Translations under genes and position numbers: made by a program | Shown: positions 57,049 through 64,000 of the stretch, piece after piece | How the letters are laid out: each line of letters starts with the position of its first letter | How positions within the stretch are numbered: the first letter of the stretch is position 1 | Origin: Bacillus cereus | Lineage (GTDB): Bacteria > Bacillota > Bacilli > Bacillales > Bacillaceae_G | DNA: 64,000 nucleotides | Direction of reading: 5' to 3' | Assembly: GCF_025917685.1 (NCBI RefSeq) | Contig: NZ_CP089518.1 | Location: 5,039,501 to 5,103,500 of the forward strand | The notes under the pieces: model-generated | The model's database searches: none | What the model was told of the DNA's origin: nothing | Seen by the model: the letters and a program-made list of their open reading frames with translations, nothing else

Positions 57049-59100
57049 ATGGATCAAACTATGAATCCAAAACTTAAAAAATATAAACGTCTTTTCTTCA
57101 CCGTAATGTTTTCTTGTATTCTTTTTTTCGTTTTTTCCTTTTTCATTATCATTATAGCTGCAAAAATTATGGGACCTCCACCTGTTGCGGTTCCGCAAAC
57201 GAGTGTCTTTTACGCTAATGATGACACTGTTATAGGGCAGAGTAATGAAATGCAAAAACGCTATAATGTATCTCTTGATGAAATTTCTCCTTATGTAAAA
57301 GAGGCGACACTATCTATTGAAGATCAACGATTCTACAAACATCATGGCTTTGATATGAAGCGCATTGTTGGTGCCATTGTTGCCGATTTAAAAGCAATGG
57401 CAAAAGTACAAGGTGCTAGTACTATTACACAACAGTATGCTCGTAACCTATACTTAGATCATGATAAAACGTGGAAACGTAAACTATTAGAAGCAATGTA
57501 TACCGTTCGTCTTGAAGTAAACTACAATAAAAGTCATATTTTAGAAGGATATTTAAATACAATTTATTACGGGCATGGTGCTTACGGAATCGAAGCTGCT
57601 TCTCGCCTGTATTTTGATAAAACTGCAAAAGAATTAACATTAGCAGAGGCTAGTATGCTCGCAGGTATTCCGAAAGGACCTAGCTCCTATTCTCCCTTTT
57701 TTAAAGAAGAGCGTGCTAAAGGACGTCAGTCTCTCATACTAGATGAAATGGTAGAGCAAGGTTATATTACAAAACAGCAAGCTGCCTCAGCAAAAAAAGA
57801 AACACTTACTTTTGCCTCATTGGATACGAAAAAAGTTGCAGAAATTGCACCTTATTTCCAAGATGCTGTACAAGCTTCTCTTCTTCGTGATATCGGATTA
57901 GATGAGCAAGCCTTACAGCGGGGTGGCTTGCGTATTTATACAACGCTAGACCCTAAATTACAATCTGTAGCAGAGCAAGCTGTAAAAAATCATATTCCTG
58001 ACACAACAAACATACAAACTGCTCTCGTCTCTATGAATCCGAAAACGGGTGAAGTGGCTGCCCTTGTTGGAGGAACTGATTATAATACGAGTCAATTTAA
58101 CCGGGCTACACAAGCCGTTCGTCAGCCCGGTTCTACATTTAAGCCATTTCTATATTACGCAGCTTTGGAACGGGGATTCACCCCTGCTACGCGCTTAAAA
58201 AGCGAATACACTGTATTCACTTTAGGTGACGGCGTTTCAAAGTATAAACCGAAAAACTATAAAGATTATTATGCAGATGATTTCGTAACTATGGCACAAG
58301 CTCTCGCAGTCTCTGATAACATATATGCCGTGAAAACGAATTTGTTTTTAGGGGATGACACTCTCGCAAAAACTGCGAAGCAATTCGGAATTACGAGTGC
58401 ATTAAAAGATGTGCCTTCTCTAGCTCTCGGTACGTCTCCTGTAAAACCGATTGAAATGGTGAATGCTTATAGCATGTTCGCAAATGGTGGAAAAGAAATA
58501 AAACCGATATTTATTCGCCGCATTATGGATCATGAAGGGAACATGTTATACGATGCCCATTTGGAGAGTAAACAAGTTCTCGATAAAAGCAAAGCGTTTG
58601 TGATGGAAGAGATGATGACTGGTATGTTTAATAAAAAACTAAGCAGCTATGCCGCTGTAACTGGGCAATCGATGTTATCAAAGCTATCAAGAACATATGC
58701 CGGAAAGTCTGGTTCTACTGAAACTGATAGTTGGATGATTGGATTTACCCCACAGCTCGTAACTGGTGTATGGGTTGGATATGATCAACCTAAATCCCTT
58801 TCAAACGTAGCAGAACAAGGATACGCGAAAAAAATATGGACCGATACGATGGAAAAAGGATTAGATGGACAGCCTAAAAAAGATTTCAAACAACCAACAG
58901 ACGTTGTTGCTGTCGACGTTAACCCTGAAAACGGTAAGATTGCTACAAAAAATTGTCCCATTTCTGTGAAAATGTATTTCGCAAAAGGAACAGAGCCAAC
59001 AGAGTATTGTATGGATCACGTTGATGATAAAGAAGAATTCGACAAGGCTAGTGAAGAGAAGAAAAAGACGGGCTGGTGGAAAAAATATCTCCCGTGGTAA
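57049..59100 (+). CDS. pbpG: Class A penicillin-binding protein (PbpG-type)
   Basis: Bifunctional peptidoglycan glycosyltransferase/transpeptidase. The 683-residue protein has an N-terminal membrane anchor (about 14-42), GT51 motifs EDQRFYKHHGFD (about 90-101) and GASTITQQYARNLYL (about 122-136), and transpeptidase motifs STFK (QPGSTFKPF), SDN and KSGST. In B. subtilis pbpG lies beside speE-speB and ywhD and is made in the forespore. Its ribosome site is within a hairpin. The C-terminus is a short charged tail. Confidence 0.94.
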   Translation: MDQTMNPKLKKYKRLFFTVMFSCILFFVFSFFIIIIAAKIMGPPPVAVPQTSVFYANDDTVIGQSNEMQKRYNVSLDEISPYVKEATLSIEDQRFYKHHGFDMKRIVGAIVADLKAMAKVQGASTITQQYARNLYLDHDKTWKRKLLEAMYTVRLEVNYNKSHILEGYLNTIYYGHGAYGIEAASRLYFDKTAKELTLAEASMLAGIPKGPSSYSPFFKEERAKGRQSLILDEMVEQGYITKQQAASAKKETLTFASLDTKKVAEIAPYFQDAVQASLLRDIGLDEQALQRGGLRIYTTLDPKLQSVAEQAVKNHIPDTTNIQTALVSMNPKTGEVAALVGGTDYNTSQFNRATQAVRQPGSTFKPFLYYAALERGFTPATRLKSEYTVFTLGDGVSKYKPKNYKDYYADDFVTMAQALAVSDNIYAVKTNLFLGDDTLAKTAKQFGITSALKDVPSLALGTSPVKPIEMVNAYSMFANGGKEIKPIFIRRIMDHEGNMLYDAHLESKQVLDKSKAFVMEEMMTGMFNKKLSSYAAVTGQSMLSKLSRTYAGKSGSTETDSWMIGFTPQLVTGVWVGYDQPKSLSNVAEQGYAKKIWTDTMEKGLDGQPKKDFKQPTDVVAVDVNPENGKIATKNCPISVKMYFAKGTEPTEYCMDHVDDKEEFDKASEEKKKTGWWKKYLPW

Positions 59101-59194
59101 GAAAGAAGGCTATTATCATTCATTGTCGGTAAATCGATATTCCTTGGCGAATCGTTGATATATTTTCATATACCATGGTCCTAGTCACTAAATA

Positions 59195-59241
59195 AAAAGG
59201 ATGTCACCTAGTCAAAAACTCGACTTACGGGACATCCTTTT
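59195..59241. terminator. Terminator between pbpG and ywhD
   Basis: AAAAGGATGTC (59195-59205) pairs with GACATCCTTTT (59231-59241) around a 25-nt loop; usable by both convergent genes. Confidence 0.8.
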
Positions 59242-59244
59242 CTT

Positions 59245-59754
59245 TTATTCACCTAATAATGCACGGCGCAATTCTTCACTAGATTCGTTCCAAATTGCTT
59301 CATTATGCTCTTTTAAGAATGTACCAAGTACTTTTTTAGATGATTCATCCATATGATCGATCATGATGTGACGCTTTAGTGATTTATCCATTTTGTTTAC
59401 ATGCTCTGGAAGTGATTTATATCCGCGGCGAATTTCACGATCAACTGTCATTTCACAAGCAGTTACACCTGCGTAATATGCACCGTTTGGTGTTCTTTCA
59501 ATCGTTACCCAAACAAGCCAAAATGGTTTTCCGTTTGGAACTTCATCTTTATTTGTTAAAAATTTAATACCTTTTTCTACTGTACTACGCGCATGCATCG
59601 CACCGATATCAACGAACGCAGTTTTCTCTAATACATCAACAAATACAGGGGAAATATTTTCTAGGCTTAATGCCCCAACACCAAAACCACCATGTCCATC
59701 TGTTGAGTCATTCTTCACTATATTAAAACCGATTTTTTTCTTTTTCTCTGTCAT
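59245..59754 (-). CDS. YwhD family protein
   Basis: A 169-residue conserved Bacillus protein of unknown function (FNIVKNDSTDGHGGFGVGAL, 20; VDIGAMHARSTVEKGIKF). It contains DHMDESSKKVLGTFL near the C-terminus and no membrane segment. It is 25 bases downstream of the M50 protease gene ywhC, as in B. subtilis, so the two are probably co-transcribed. Confidence 0.88.
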   Translation of the reverse strand: MTEKKKKIGFNIVKNDSTDGHGGFGVGALSLENISPVFVDVLEKTAFVDIGAMHARSTVEKGIKFLTNKDEVPNGKPFWLVWVTIERTPNGAYYAGVTACEMTVDREIRRGYKSLPEHVNKMDKSLKRHIMIDHMDESSKKVLGTFLKEHNEAIWNESSEELRRALLGE

Positions 59755-59779
59755 ATGTAAATTCCTCCTCGCTTAATAA

Positions 59780-60454
59780 TTATAGGAGCCCGAAAATAGG
59801 CGCAATGATACTTTGTAAAAACACTAATACATATGGAATAACAACATTAAAAATAGGTTGAATTGTGTAATTGCTAAGCGGTGTAATAACAAGAATTAAT
59901 AACGCAATTGCTCCATACTTTTCATACTGTGTCATTTTCGCACGAATATTTGCTGGTGCTAAATCTTCCACAACGCGATAACCATCAAGTGGCGGGATTG
60001 GTAATAAGTTAAATACAAGTAAAACAATATTAAGCATAATAAAAATCTGAAAGAATTGACCCAGCGTATCTGCTACTGCAGGTGGAATCGCATCTAATAC
60101 ACCAAATGTTATTAAGCTATACCAAATAATTAAACCAATTGCACTTAAGATAAGATTACTTATCGGTCCCGCTATAGAAACTAATATTCCCGCAAGACGC
60201 GGTCTTTTAAAGTTATACGGGTTAACCGGTACTGGTCTTGCCCAACCGAATCCAAGAATTAATACAGCAATCATACCAATAGGATCTAAATGAGCCATCG
60301 GTGATAACGTTAAACGTCCTTGTTTTTTTGCTGTATCATCTCCAAATTTATATGCAACATACGCATGTGCAAATTCATGCACAGATAATGCAATAATAAT
60401 TGCCATTGCTACCAATGGAATTTGTTGCAACGGATATCTAAATAACTGATCCAT
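59780..60454 (-). CDS. M50 family site-2-type protease (YwhC-like)
   Basis: A 224-residue integral membrane metalloprotease with HEFAH (about 26-30, the HExxH zinc site) and the second-ligand motif LLPIPPLDGYR (NPxDG-like). About five membrane segments. No PDZ domain is present, placing it with the small archaeal/bacterial M50B rhomboid-like group. ATG 60454 follows GAGGAG; the 80-residue upstream frame overlaps ywhB and is non-coding. The substrate is unknown. Confidence 0.92.
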   Translation of the reverse strand: MDQLFRYPLQQIPLVAMAIIIALSVHEFAHAYVAYKFGDDTAKKQGRLTLSPMAHLDPIGMIAVLILGFGWARPVPVNPYNFKRPRLAGILVSIAGPISNLILSAIGLIIWYSLITFGVLDAIPPAVADTLGQFFQIFIMLNIVLLVFNLLPIPPLDGYRVVEDLAPANIRAKMTQYEKYGAIALLILVITPLSNYTIQPIFNVVIPYVLVFLQSIIAPIFGLL

Positions 60455-60566
60455 ACTCCAACTCCTCTTCAATATGTCAAAAAAAGAAATTATTTGTTTT
60501 TTCGATTGTTCTTCCCCATAATCCGCTATAATAAGAGTGTAACTTACATAAAAGGAGCGATTGTAC

Positions 60567-60752
60567 ATGCCATACGTAACAGTGAAAATGCTAGAAGGAC
60601 GCACAGAAGAACAAAAGAAAGCTCTTGCTGAGAAAGTAACAGCAGCAGTAAGCGAAACAACTGGTGCTCCTGAAGAAAACATCGTTGTTTTCATCGAAGA
60701 AATGTCTAAAAACCATTATGCAGTTGGCGGAAAACGCTTAAGCGACAAATAA
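60567..60752 (+). CDS. 4-oxalocrotonate tautomerase family enzyme (YwhB-like)
   Basis: A 61-residue protein starting MPYVTVKMLEG; the catalytic Pro becomes N-terminal after methionine removal, and conserved Arg (GRTEEQ, near residue 12) is present. Members isomerise 2-hydroxymuconate-type enols; the physiological role in Bacillus is unclear. ATG 60567 has AAAGGAGC; starting at the upstream TTG would bury the catalytic Pro. Divergent from ywhC. Confidence 0.93.
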   Translation: MPYVTVKMLEGRTEEQKKALAEKVTAAVSETTGAPEENIVVFIEEMSKNHYAVGGKRLSDK

Positions 60753-60768
60753 TCTCAAATTTTTTCAT

Positions 60769-60793
60769 AAGAAGCAGCTCTTAGCTGCTTCTT
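60769..60793. terminator. Bidirectional terminator between ywhB and ywfO
   Basis: AAGAAGCAGC (60769-60778) pairs perfectly with GCTGCTTCTT (60784-60793). It overlaps the ywfO stop codon. Confidence 0.85.
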
Positions 60794-62096
60794 ATTTCTT
60801 TCCCTCTAACAACTCGATAATTCTCTCTTTATATTTTCCTCTTCTTCCATCTTCATAGATTAAATCATGCGGATAGAATAGTTTTTGATCCGTTCGCTTC
60901 TTACCTGTAATCGCCTCAACAATATCCGATTCACGCGAAAGCTCTCTAAGTTCCCCGTTCGGCATAAGAAGTAAGATTGGTAGACGTTCTTCTTCTTCTC
61001 CTGCACGATAAAAGTCATACGGTAAGTCTGATGTTGAATCAACAACTAAATAATACTCTGGATCGAGTCCAATCTTTTTAAATAAGCTACTTAATTCCAT
61101 CCAATTATCTAAACCGTGCTTATCAGTAAACTCTACATATTTAAATAGATTTCTGTTCATAAAGCGGCGGCATAAATCACTTAAAATTTGATCTTCTTCA
61201 TCTTGCCATACTTGGAAGTAATAATACATTACGTTCTCGTCTAGCTTTAAATAATCCTCTACTGTTACTTCTTCTTCAAATAAAGAATAGAAATGAACAG
61301 GATGATTTTTAAACGCATAATACTTCTCATGCAACGATTTAGCTCGGTGTAAAATCTTCGTTAAAATTACTTCTGCACTACGTGTTACCGGATGAAAATA
61401 TACTTGCCAATACATTTGATAACGGCTCATAATATAATGCTCTACAGCATGCATACCACTATTTTTAATGACAACTTGATTACCGTATGGGCGCATGACA
61501 CGCAGTATACGCTCCATATCAAAGTTCCCATACTTTACACCAGTAAAATATGCATCTCTTAATAAATAATCCATACGATCAGCATCAATCTGGCTTGAAA
61601 TCATACTAATCGCTAATTTATTAGTAGATGTTTTCGCAATGACATCTGCTACCTTTTGCGGGAAATCCTTATCAACACGGCTTAACACACGATTAATTTC
61701 CGTATCACCAACGATAATCTTTTGGGTAAATTTCTCATGATCTAACGAAAATACTTTTTCAAACGAGTGAGAAAACGGGCCGTGACCGACATCATGAAGT
61801 AATGCCGCACATAAACATAATAATCTATCTTCAGCATTCCAGTTCGGTCTGCCATCAAACACATCATCAATCATACGACGAATAATTTCATATACACCTA
61901 ACGAATGAGTAAAGCGACTATGCTCTGCACCGTGAAATGTAAAAAATGTCGTTCCAAGCTGCTTTATACGGCGCAAGCGTTGAAATTCTTTCGTTCCGAT
62001 TAAATCCCAAATAACGCGATCGCGCACGTGCACATATTTATGTACTGGGTCTTTAAACACTTTTGTTTCGCTGAGTTTGTCGTTTAAATATACCAC
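60792..62096 (-). CDS. HD-domain phosphohydrolase (YwfO-like)
   Basis: A 434-residue HD-superfamily protein with HSRFTHSLGVYEI (about 59-71) and HDVGHGPFSHSFE (about 99-111) metal motifs. Related enzymes are (d)NTP triphosphohydrolases (for example the Enterococcus EF1143 type), so nucleotide-pool control is likely. GTG 62096 has GGGGGA at nine bases. Monocistronic. Confidence 0.92.
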   Translation of the reverse strand: MVYLNDKLSETKVFKDPVHKYVHVRDRVIWDLIGTKEFQRLRRIKQLGTTFFTFHGAEHSRFTHSLGVYEIIRRMIDDVFDGRPNWNAEDRLLCLCAALLHDVGHGPFSHSFEKVFSLDHEKFTQKIIVGDTEINRVLSRVDKDFPQKVADVIAKTSTNKLAISMISSQIDADRMDYLLRDAYFTGVKYGNFDMERILRVMRPYGNQVVIKNSGMHAVEHYIMSRYQMYWQVYFHPVTRSAEVILTKILHRAKSLHEKYYAFKNHPVHFYSLFEEEVTVEDYLKLDENVMYYYFQVWQDEEDQILSDLCRRFMNRNLFKYVEFTDKHGLDNWMELSSLFKKIGLDPEYYLVVDSTSDLPYDFYRAGEEEERLPILLLMPNGELRELSRESDIVEAITGKKRTDQKLFYPHDLIYEDGRRGKYKERIIELLEGKK

Positions 62097-62192
62097 CTTC
62101 CGACATCCCCCTTCCTTTACTACATTCTTACTTTATATTATAAACGAAATAAGAAACAGAAAGAAATGAAAGACTATATTAATTCCTGTTAT

Positions 62193-62238
62193 ATAAAGAA
62201 AAATCACTCTTACCGACGTAAAAGTGATTTTTCTTTAT
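62193..62238 (-). terminator. Siderophore-binding protein gene terminator
   Basis: Perfect 16-bp stem, arms 62193-62208 and 62223-62238, with AT tails. It follows the lipoprotein gene stop codon. Confidence 0.88.
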
Positions 62239-62241
62239 ATA

Positions 62242-63180
62242 TTATTTTCCTAAAACAAACTCAGCAACTTCGTCTAAGATCATTTCTTTACCTAGTGGGA
62301 AGTATCCTTTGTTTAGGTCTTCATTGCTAATTGTGAATACGTGATTGTTTTTAACAGCGTTCATATTTTTCCAAATTGATTCTTCTTGGAATTCTTTTAG
62401 ACGCTGAGAACCGTCACCAGTTGTAAATACGAATAAGTAATCTGGATTGTAATCGATTAAAGCTTCTTTTTGTACTTGTACTAATGGTTTATCAGTTGGT
62501 GTACCTTTAACTGCTGGTAACTTTAAGTCATTAAAGATTACGCTACCGTAACCGTAGTCACCGTATACGCGGAAAGCATTTGGATATGCAGCCATTTTCA
62601 TGAATGTTGCATCACCAGTTTTAGCGATGATTTTGTCATGTAATTTGCTTGCTTTTTCATCATACTGTTTGAACCATTCTTTTGTTTCTTTCTCTTTACC
62701 GAAGATTTGACCTACTTCTTCGAATTTTGGACGCCATTGGTCTAATGGAGTTTTTAACATAACTGTTGGTGCAATTTTAGATAATTGATCATAAATCTTT
62801 TCTTGACGATTGTTTACAAGAATTAAGTCTGGTTTTGCAGCAGCTACTGCTTCGATGTTAATTTTATCGCCCCAAGCAGAACCTACTGGTTTCACGCCTT
62901 CTAATTTCTTTGCAATATGTCCATCAATTTTTTCTTGTGTTGTATTTGCAGTAATAATCGGTTTCATACCGAAAATTAATAATTCTTCTGTTGAACCACT
63001 AAGGTCAGCAATTTTCTTTGGATTTGCAGGAATTTTAATTTCCCCTTTTGCATGCTGTACAGTGCGCTCTTCAACCTTCGCATCTGCTTTCTTCTCTTCT
63101 TCTTTGTTAGAACAAGCTGCAAATAGTACAGAAGTAACAACTAGTACCATTGCTAATAGTGCCATTTTAAAATTCTTCAT
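62242..63180 (-). CDS. Siderophore ABC transporter substrate-binding lipoprotein
   Basis: A 312-residue class III binding protein with a lipoprotein signal (lipobox LFAAC, Cys near 22) followed by a Lys/Glu-rich linker and FepB/FhuD-type lobes (KIADLSGSTEELLIFGMKP, 19; PDLILVNNRQEKIYDQL). Resembles B. cereus YfiY-type catecholate/hydroxamate siderophore receptors; ligand unproven. An ABC ATPase lies upstream on the same strand, across about 200 bp of hairpins. ATG 63180 follows AGAAGGAGTGG. No convincing Fur box was found. Confidence 0.9.
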   Translation of the reverse strand: MKNFKMALLAMVLVVTSVLFAACSNKEEEKKADAKVEERTVQHAKGEIKIPANPKKIADLSGSTEELLIFGMKPIITANTTQEKIDGHIAKKLEGVKPVGSAWGDKINIEAVAAAKPDLILVNNRQEKIYDQLSKIAPTVMLKTPLDQWRPKFEEVGQIFGKEKETKEWFKQYDEKASKLHDKIIAKTGDATFMKMAAYPNAFRVYGDYGYGSVIFNDLKLPAVKGTPTDKPLVQVQKEALIDYNPDYLFVFTTGDGSQRLKEFQEESIWKNMNAVKNNHVFTISNEDLNKGYFPLGKEMILDEVAEFVLGK

Positions 63181-63239
63181 ATTCCCACTCCTTCTAGCTG
63201 TATTTCTCTTATAATTTGCATGTAACTATAAGAAACGAA

Positions 63240-63277
63240 AACAACATTTAATTAATATATATTTATTAAATGTTGTT
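63240..63277. repeat. Perfect 13-bp inverted repeat in the siderophore locus
   Basis: AACAACATTTAAT (63240-63252) pairs with 63265-63277 around a 12-nt AT loop. It lies just upstream of the binding-protein gene and beside a second structured segment. Could be a terminator of upstream transcription or a mobile-element end. Confidence 0.5.
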
Positions 63278-63285
63278 TATAGCCC

Positions 63286-63375
63286 GTTCTAACGGGCGTT
63301 CAACTTCCCATCTAGGGGTAAGAAGCTCAACGTCCATTAGAACCCCCCCTCTCACCTCTTTAAGAGGGGGAAATT
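63286..63375. other. Long imperfect hairpin plus C/G-rich stem
   Basis: GTTCTAACGGGCGTT (from 63286) pairs with AACGTCCATTAGAAC (to 63343), extended by CAACTTC with GAAGCTC; about 22 positions with three mismatches and one G-U, apical CCC-ATCTA-GGG. Then CCCCCTC pairs with GAGGGGG (about 63345-63371). The role is unknown: tandem attenuator, bcr-type repeat or IS200/IS605-like end. Confidence 0.45.
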
Positions 63376-63382
63376 CTATTAA

Positions 63383-64000
63383 TTATGCTTTTTTGCGCAA
63401 TTGATTATTAATCATCGCTAAATCGTATGTTAAACAAATTGGTTTACAGTTTACTGGACATGGAACGATTTGCGCTTCAATCTCAAATACGTTACGAAGT
63501 GTTTCACTCGTCATAACTTCATCTGGCGTTCCTTGTTTCATTAACTTACCTGCTTTTAATGCAATCATATGATCAGAGAAACGAGAAGCATGATTTAAAT
63601 CGTGAATAACCATCACAATCGTTCTGCCTTCTTCTTTGTTTAACTTCTTCAGTAAGTTTAATACCTCAAGTTGATGAGCCATATCTAAGTATGTTGTTGG
63701 TTCATCTAACACAAGTAAATCTGTTCCTTGTGCAAGAGCCATCGCAATCCATACACGTTGACGCTGCCCACCTGATAAGGCTTCTGCTGGACGATTTGCG
63801 AATTCTGTCATCCCCGTCACTTCAAGTGCCCAATGAATGTAGCGATAATCCTCTTCTTTCAATGTTCCAAATCCTTTTTGATGAGGAAAACGTCCATATG
63901 AAACAAGTTCAAACACAGTAAGGCCTGTTGGCACTTCTGCAGTTTGTGGTAAAATCGCCATTTTCTTTGCGATTTCTTTCGTTGGCTGTTTCTCAATTGC
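63383..64000 (-). CDS. Iron-siderophore ABC transporter ATPase (5' end outside window)
   Basis: The reading frame runs to the window edge; 205 residues are visible. Q-loop (ILPQTAEVP), signature ALSGGQRQRVWIAMALAQ, Walker B LLVLDEPTTYLD and H-loop VIHDLNHASRF are present; Walker A must lie beyond 64000. The C-terminal CPVNCKPICLTY Cys cluster is typical of FecE/FhuC-like ATPases in this group. Permease genes probably lie further upstream, with the binding protein gene downstream. Confidence 0.93.
   Translation of the reverse strand, partial: AIEKQPTKEIAKKMAILPQTAEVPTGLTVFELVSYGRFPHQKGFGTLKEEDYRYIHWALEVTGMTEFANRPAEALSGGQRQRVWIAMALAQGTDLLVLDEPTTYLDMAHQLEVLNLLKKLNKEEGRTIVMVIHDLNHASRFSDHMIALKAGKLMKQGTPDEVMTSETLRNVFEIEAQIVPCPVNCKPICLTYDLAMINNQLRKKA

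Noticed and set aside
60455..60694. 80-residue N-terminal extension of the M50 protease
   Set aside because: It is antisense to ywhB and unlike the family; the internal ATG has a strong ribosome site.
63181..63239. Fur box upstream of the siderophore-binding lipoprotein
   Set aside because: An inverted repeat (TTATA...TATAA) is present but does not match the GATAATGATAATCATTATC pattern well enough.

Overview
The window is a low-GC Firmicute chromosome segment from the Bacillus cereus group. The basis is gene order and protein sequence: an intact plcR-papR quorum-sensing pair with consensus PlcR boxes, a zinc-free type B L31, bcr-like intergenic hairpin repeats, and the conserved Bacillus block spoIIR-prmC-prfA-tdk-rpmE-rho-glpX-murZ-fba-spo0F-ywjG-pyrG-rpoE. 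PlcR is full length, unlike the nonsense-truncated allele known from B. anthracis, so B. cereus/thuringiensis/mycoides-like is more likely.

Layout. 1-16 kb is mostly minus-strand housekeeping: a GNAT-like gene beside a DnaA-box cluster, spoIIR, an SDR/HxlR divergent pair, translation termination (prmC-prfA), thymidine kinase, L31, Rho, glpX, murA2, fbaA, spo0F, DUF2529, pyrG and rpoE. pyrG has a promoter and leader terminator matching CTP-controlled reiterative transcription. 16-23.7 kb is a fatty-acid beta-oxidation cluster (TetR, two acyl-CoA dehydrogenases, 3-hydroxyacyl-CoA dehydrogenase, thiolase, FadF) with a FadR-type operator in the fadF promoter. 23.8-26 kb is a cardiolipin synthase-like gene and uvsE; 26.1-28.8 kb is a membrane PAS-GGDEF-EAL protein.

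28.8-37.5 kb is more variable: papR and plcR, a decayed nprB protease gene next to an intact PlcR box, an ABC exporter plus two-component system (yvfRSTU type), a methionine aminopeptidase, a secreted M28 aminopeptidase preceded by a second PlcR box, and decayed fragments that include a second map copy. 37.6-45.6 kb is one gene for a 2653-residue LPNTG-anchored adhesin with 24 tandem Cna-B modules that show higher-order block duplication. 45.6-47.1 kb is a graveyard with an IS630-type transposase remnant and possibly the tail of another surface protein.

47-64 kb returns to core genes: argS-ywiB, an S66 peptidase, a YxeA-like protein, a PTS IIC-like membrane protein, speE-speB, a MerR-MFS pair, a glycerophosphodiesterase, pbpG, ywhD, ywhC, ywhB, the HD phosphohydrolase ywfO, and a siderophore uptake system (lipoprotein and a partial ATPase).

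No new multi-gene system is evident. The most notable signals are non-coding or architectural: two hairpins that occlude Shine-Dalgarno sequences (GNAT gene, pbpG), the pyrG leader, covarying bcr-like hairpins, several well-placed operators, and the modular adhesin. Starts were chosen from Shine-Dalgarno placement; functions of named families are established knowledge, and regulatory assignments are inference unless stated.
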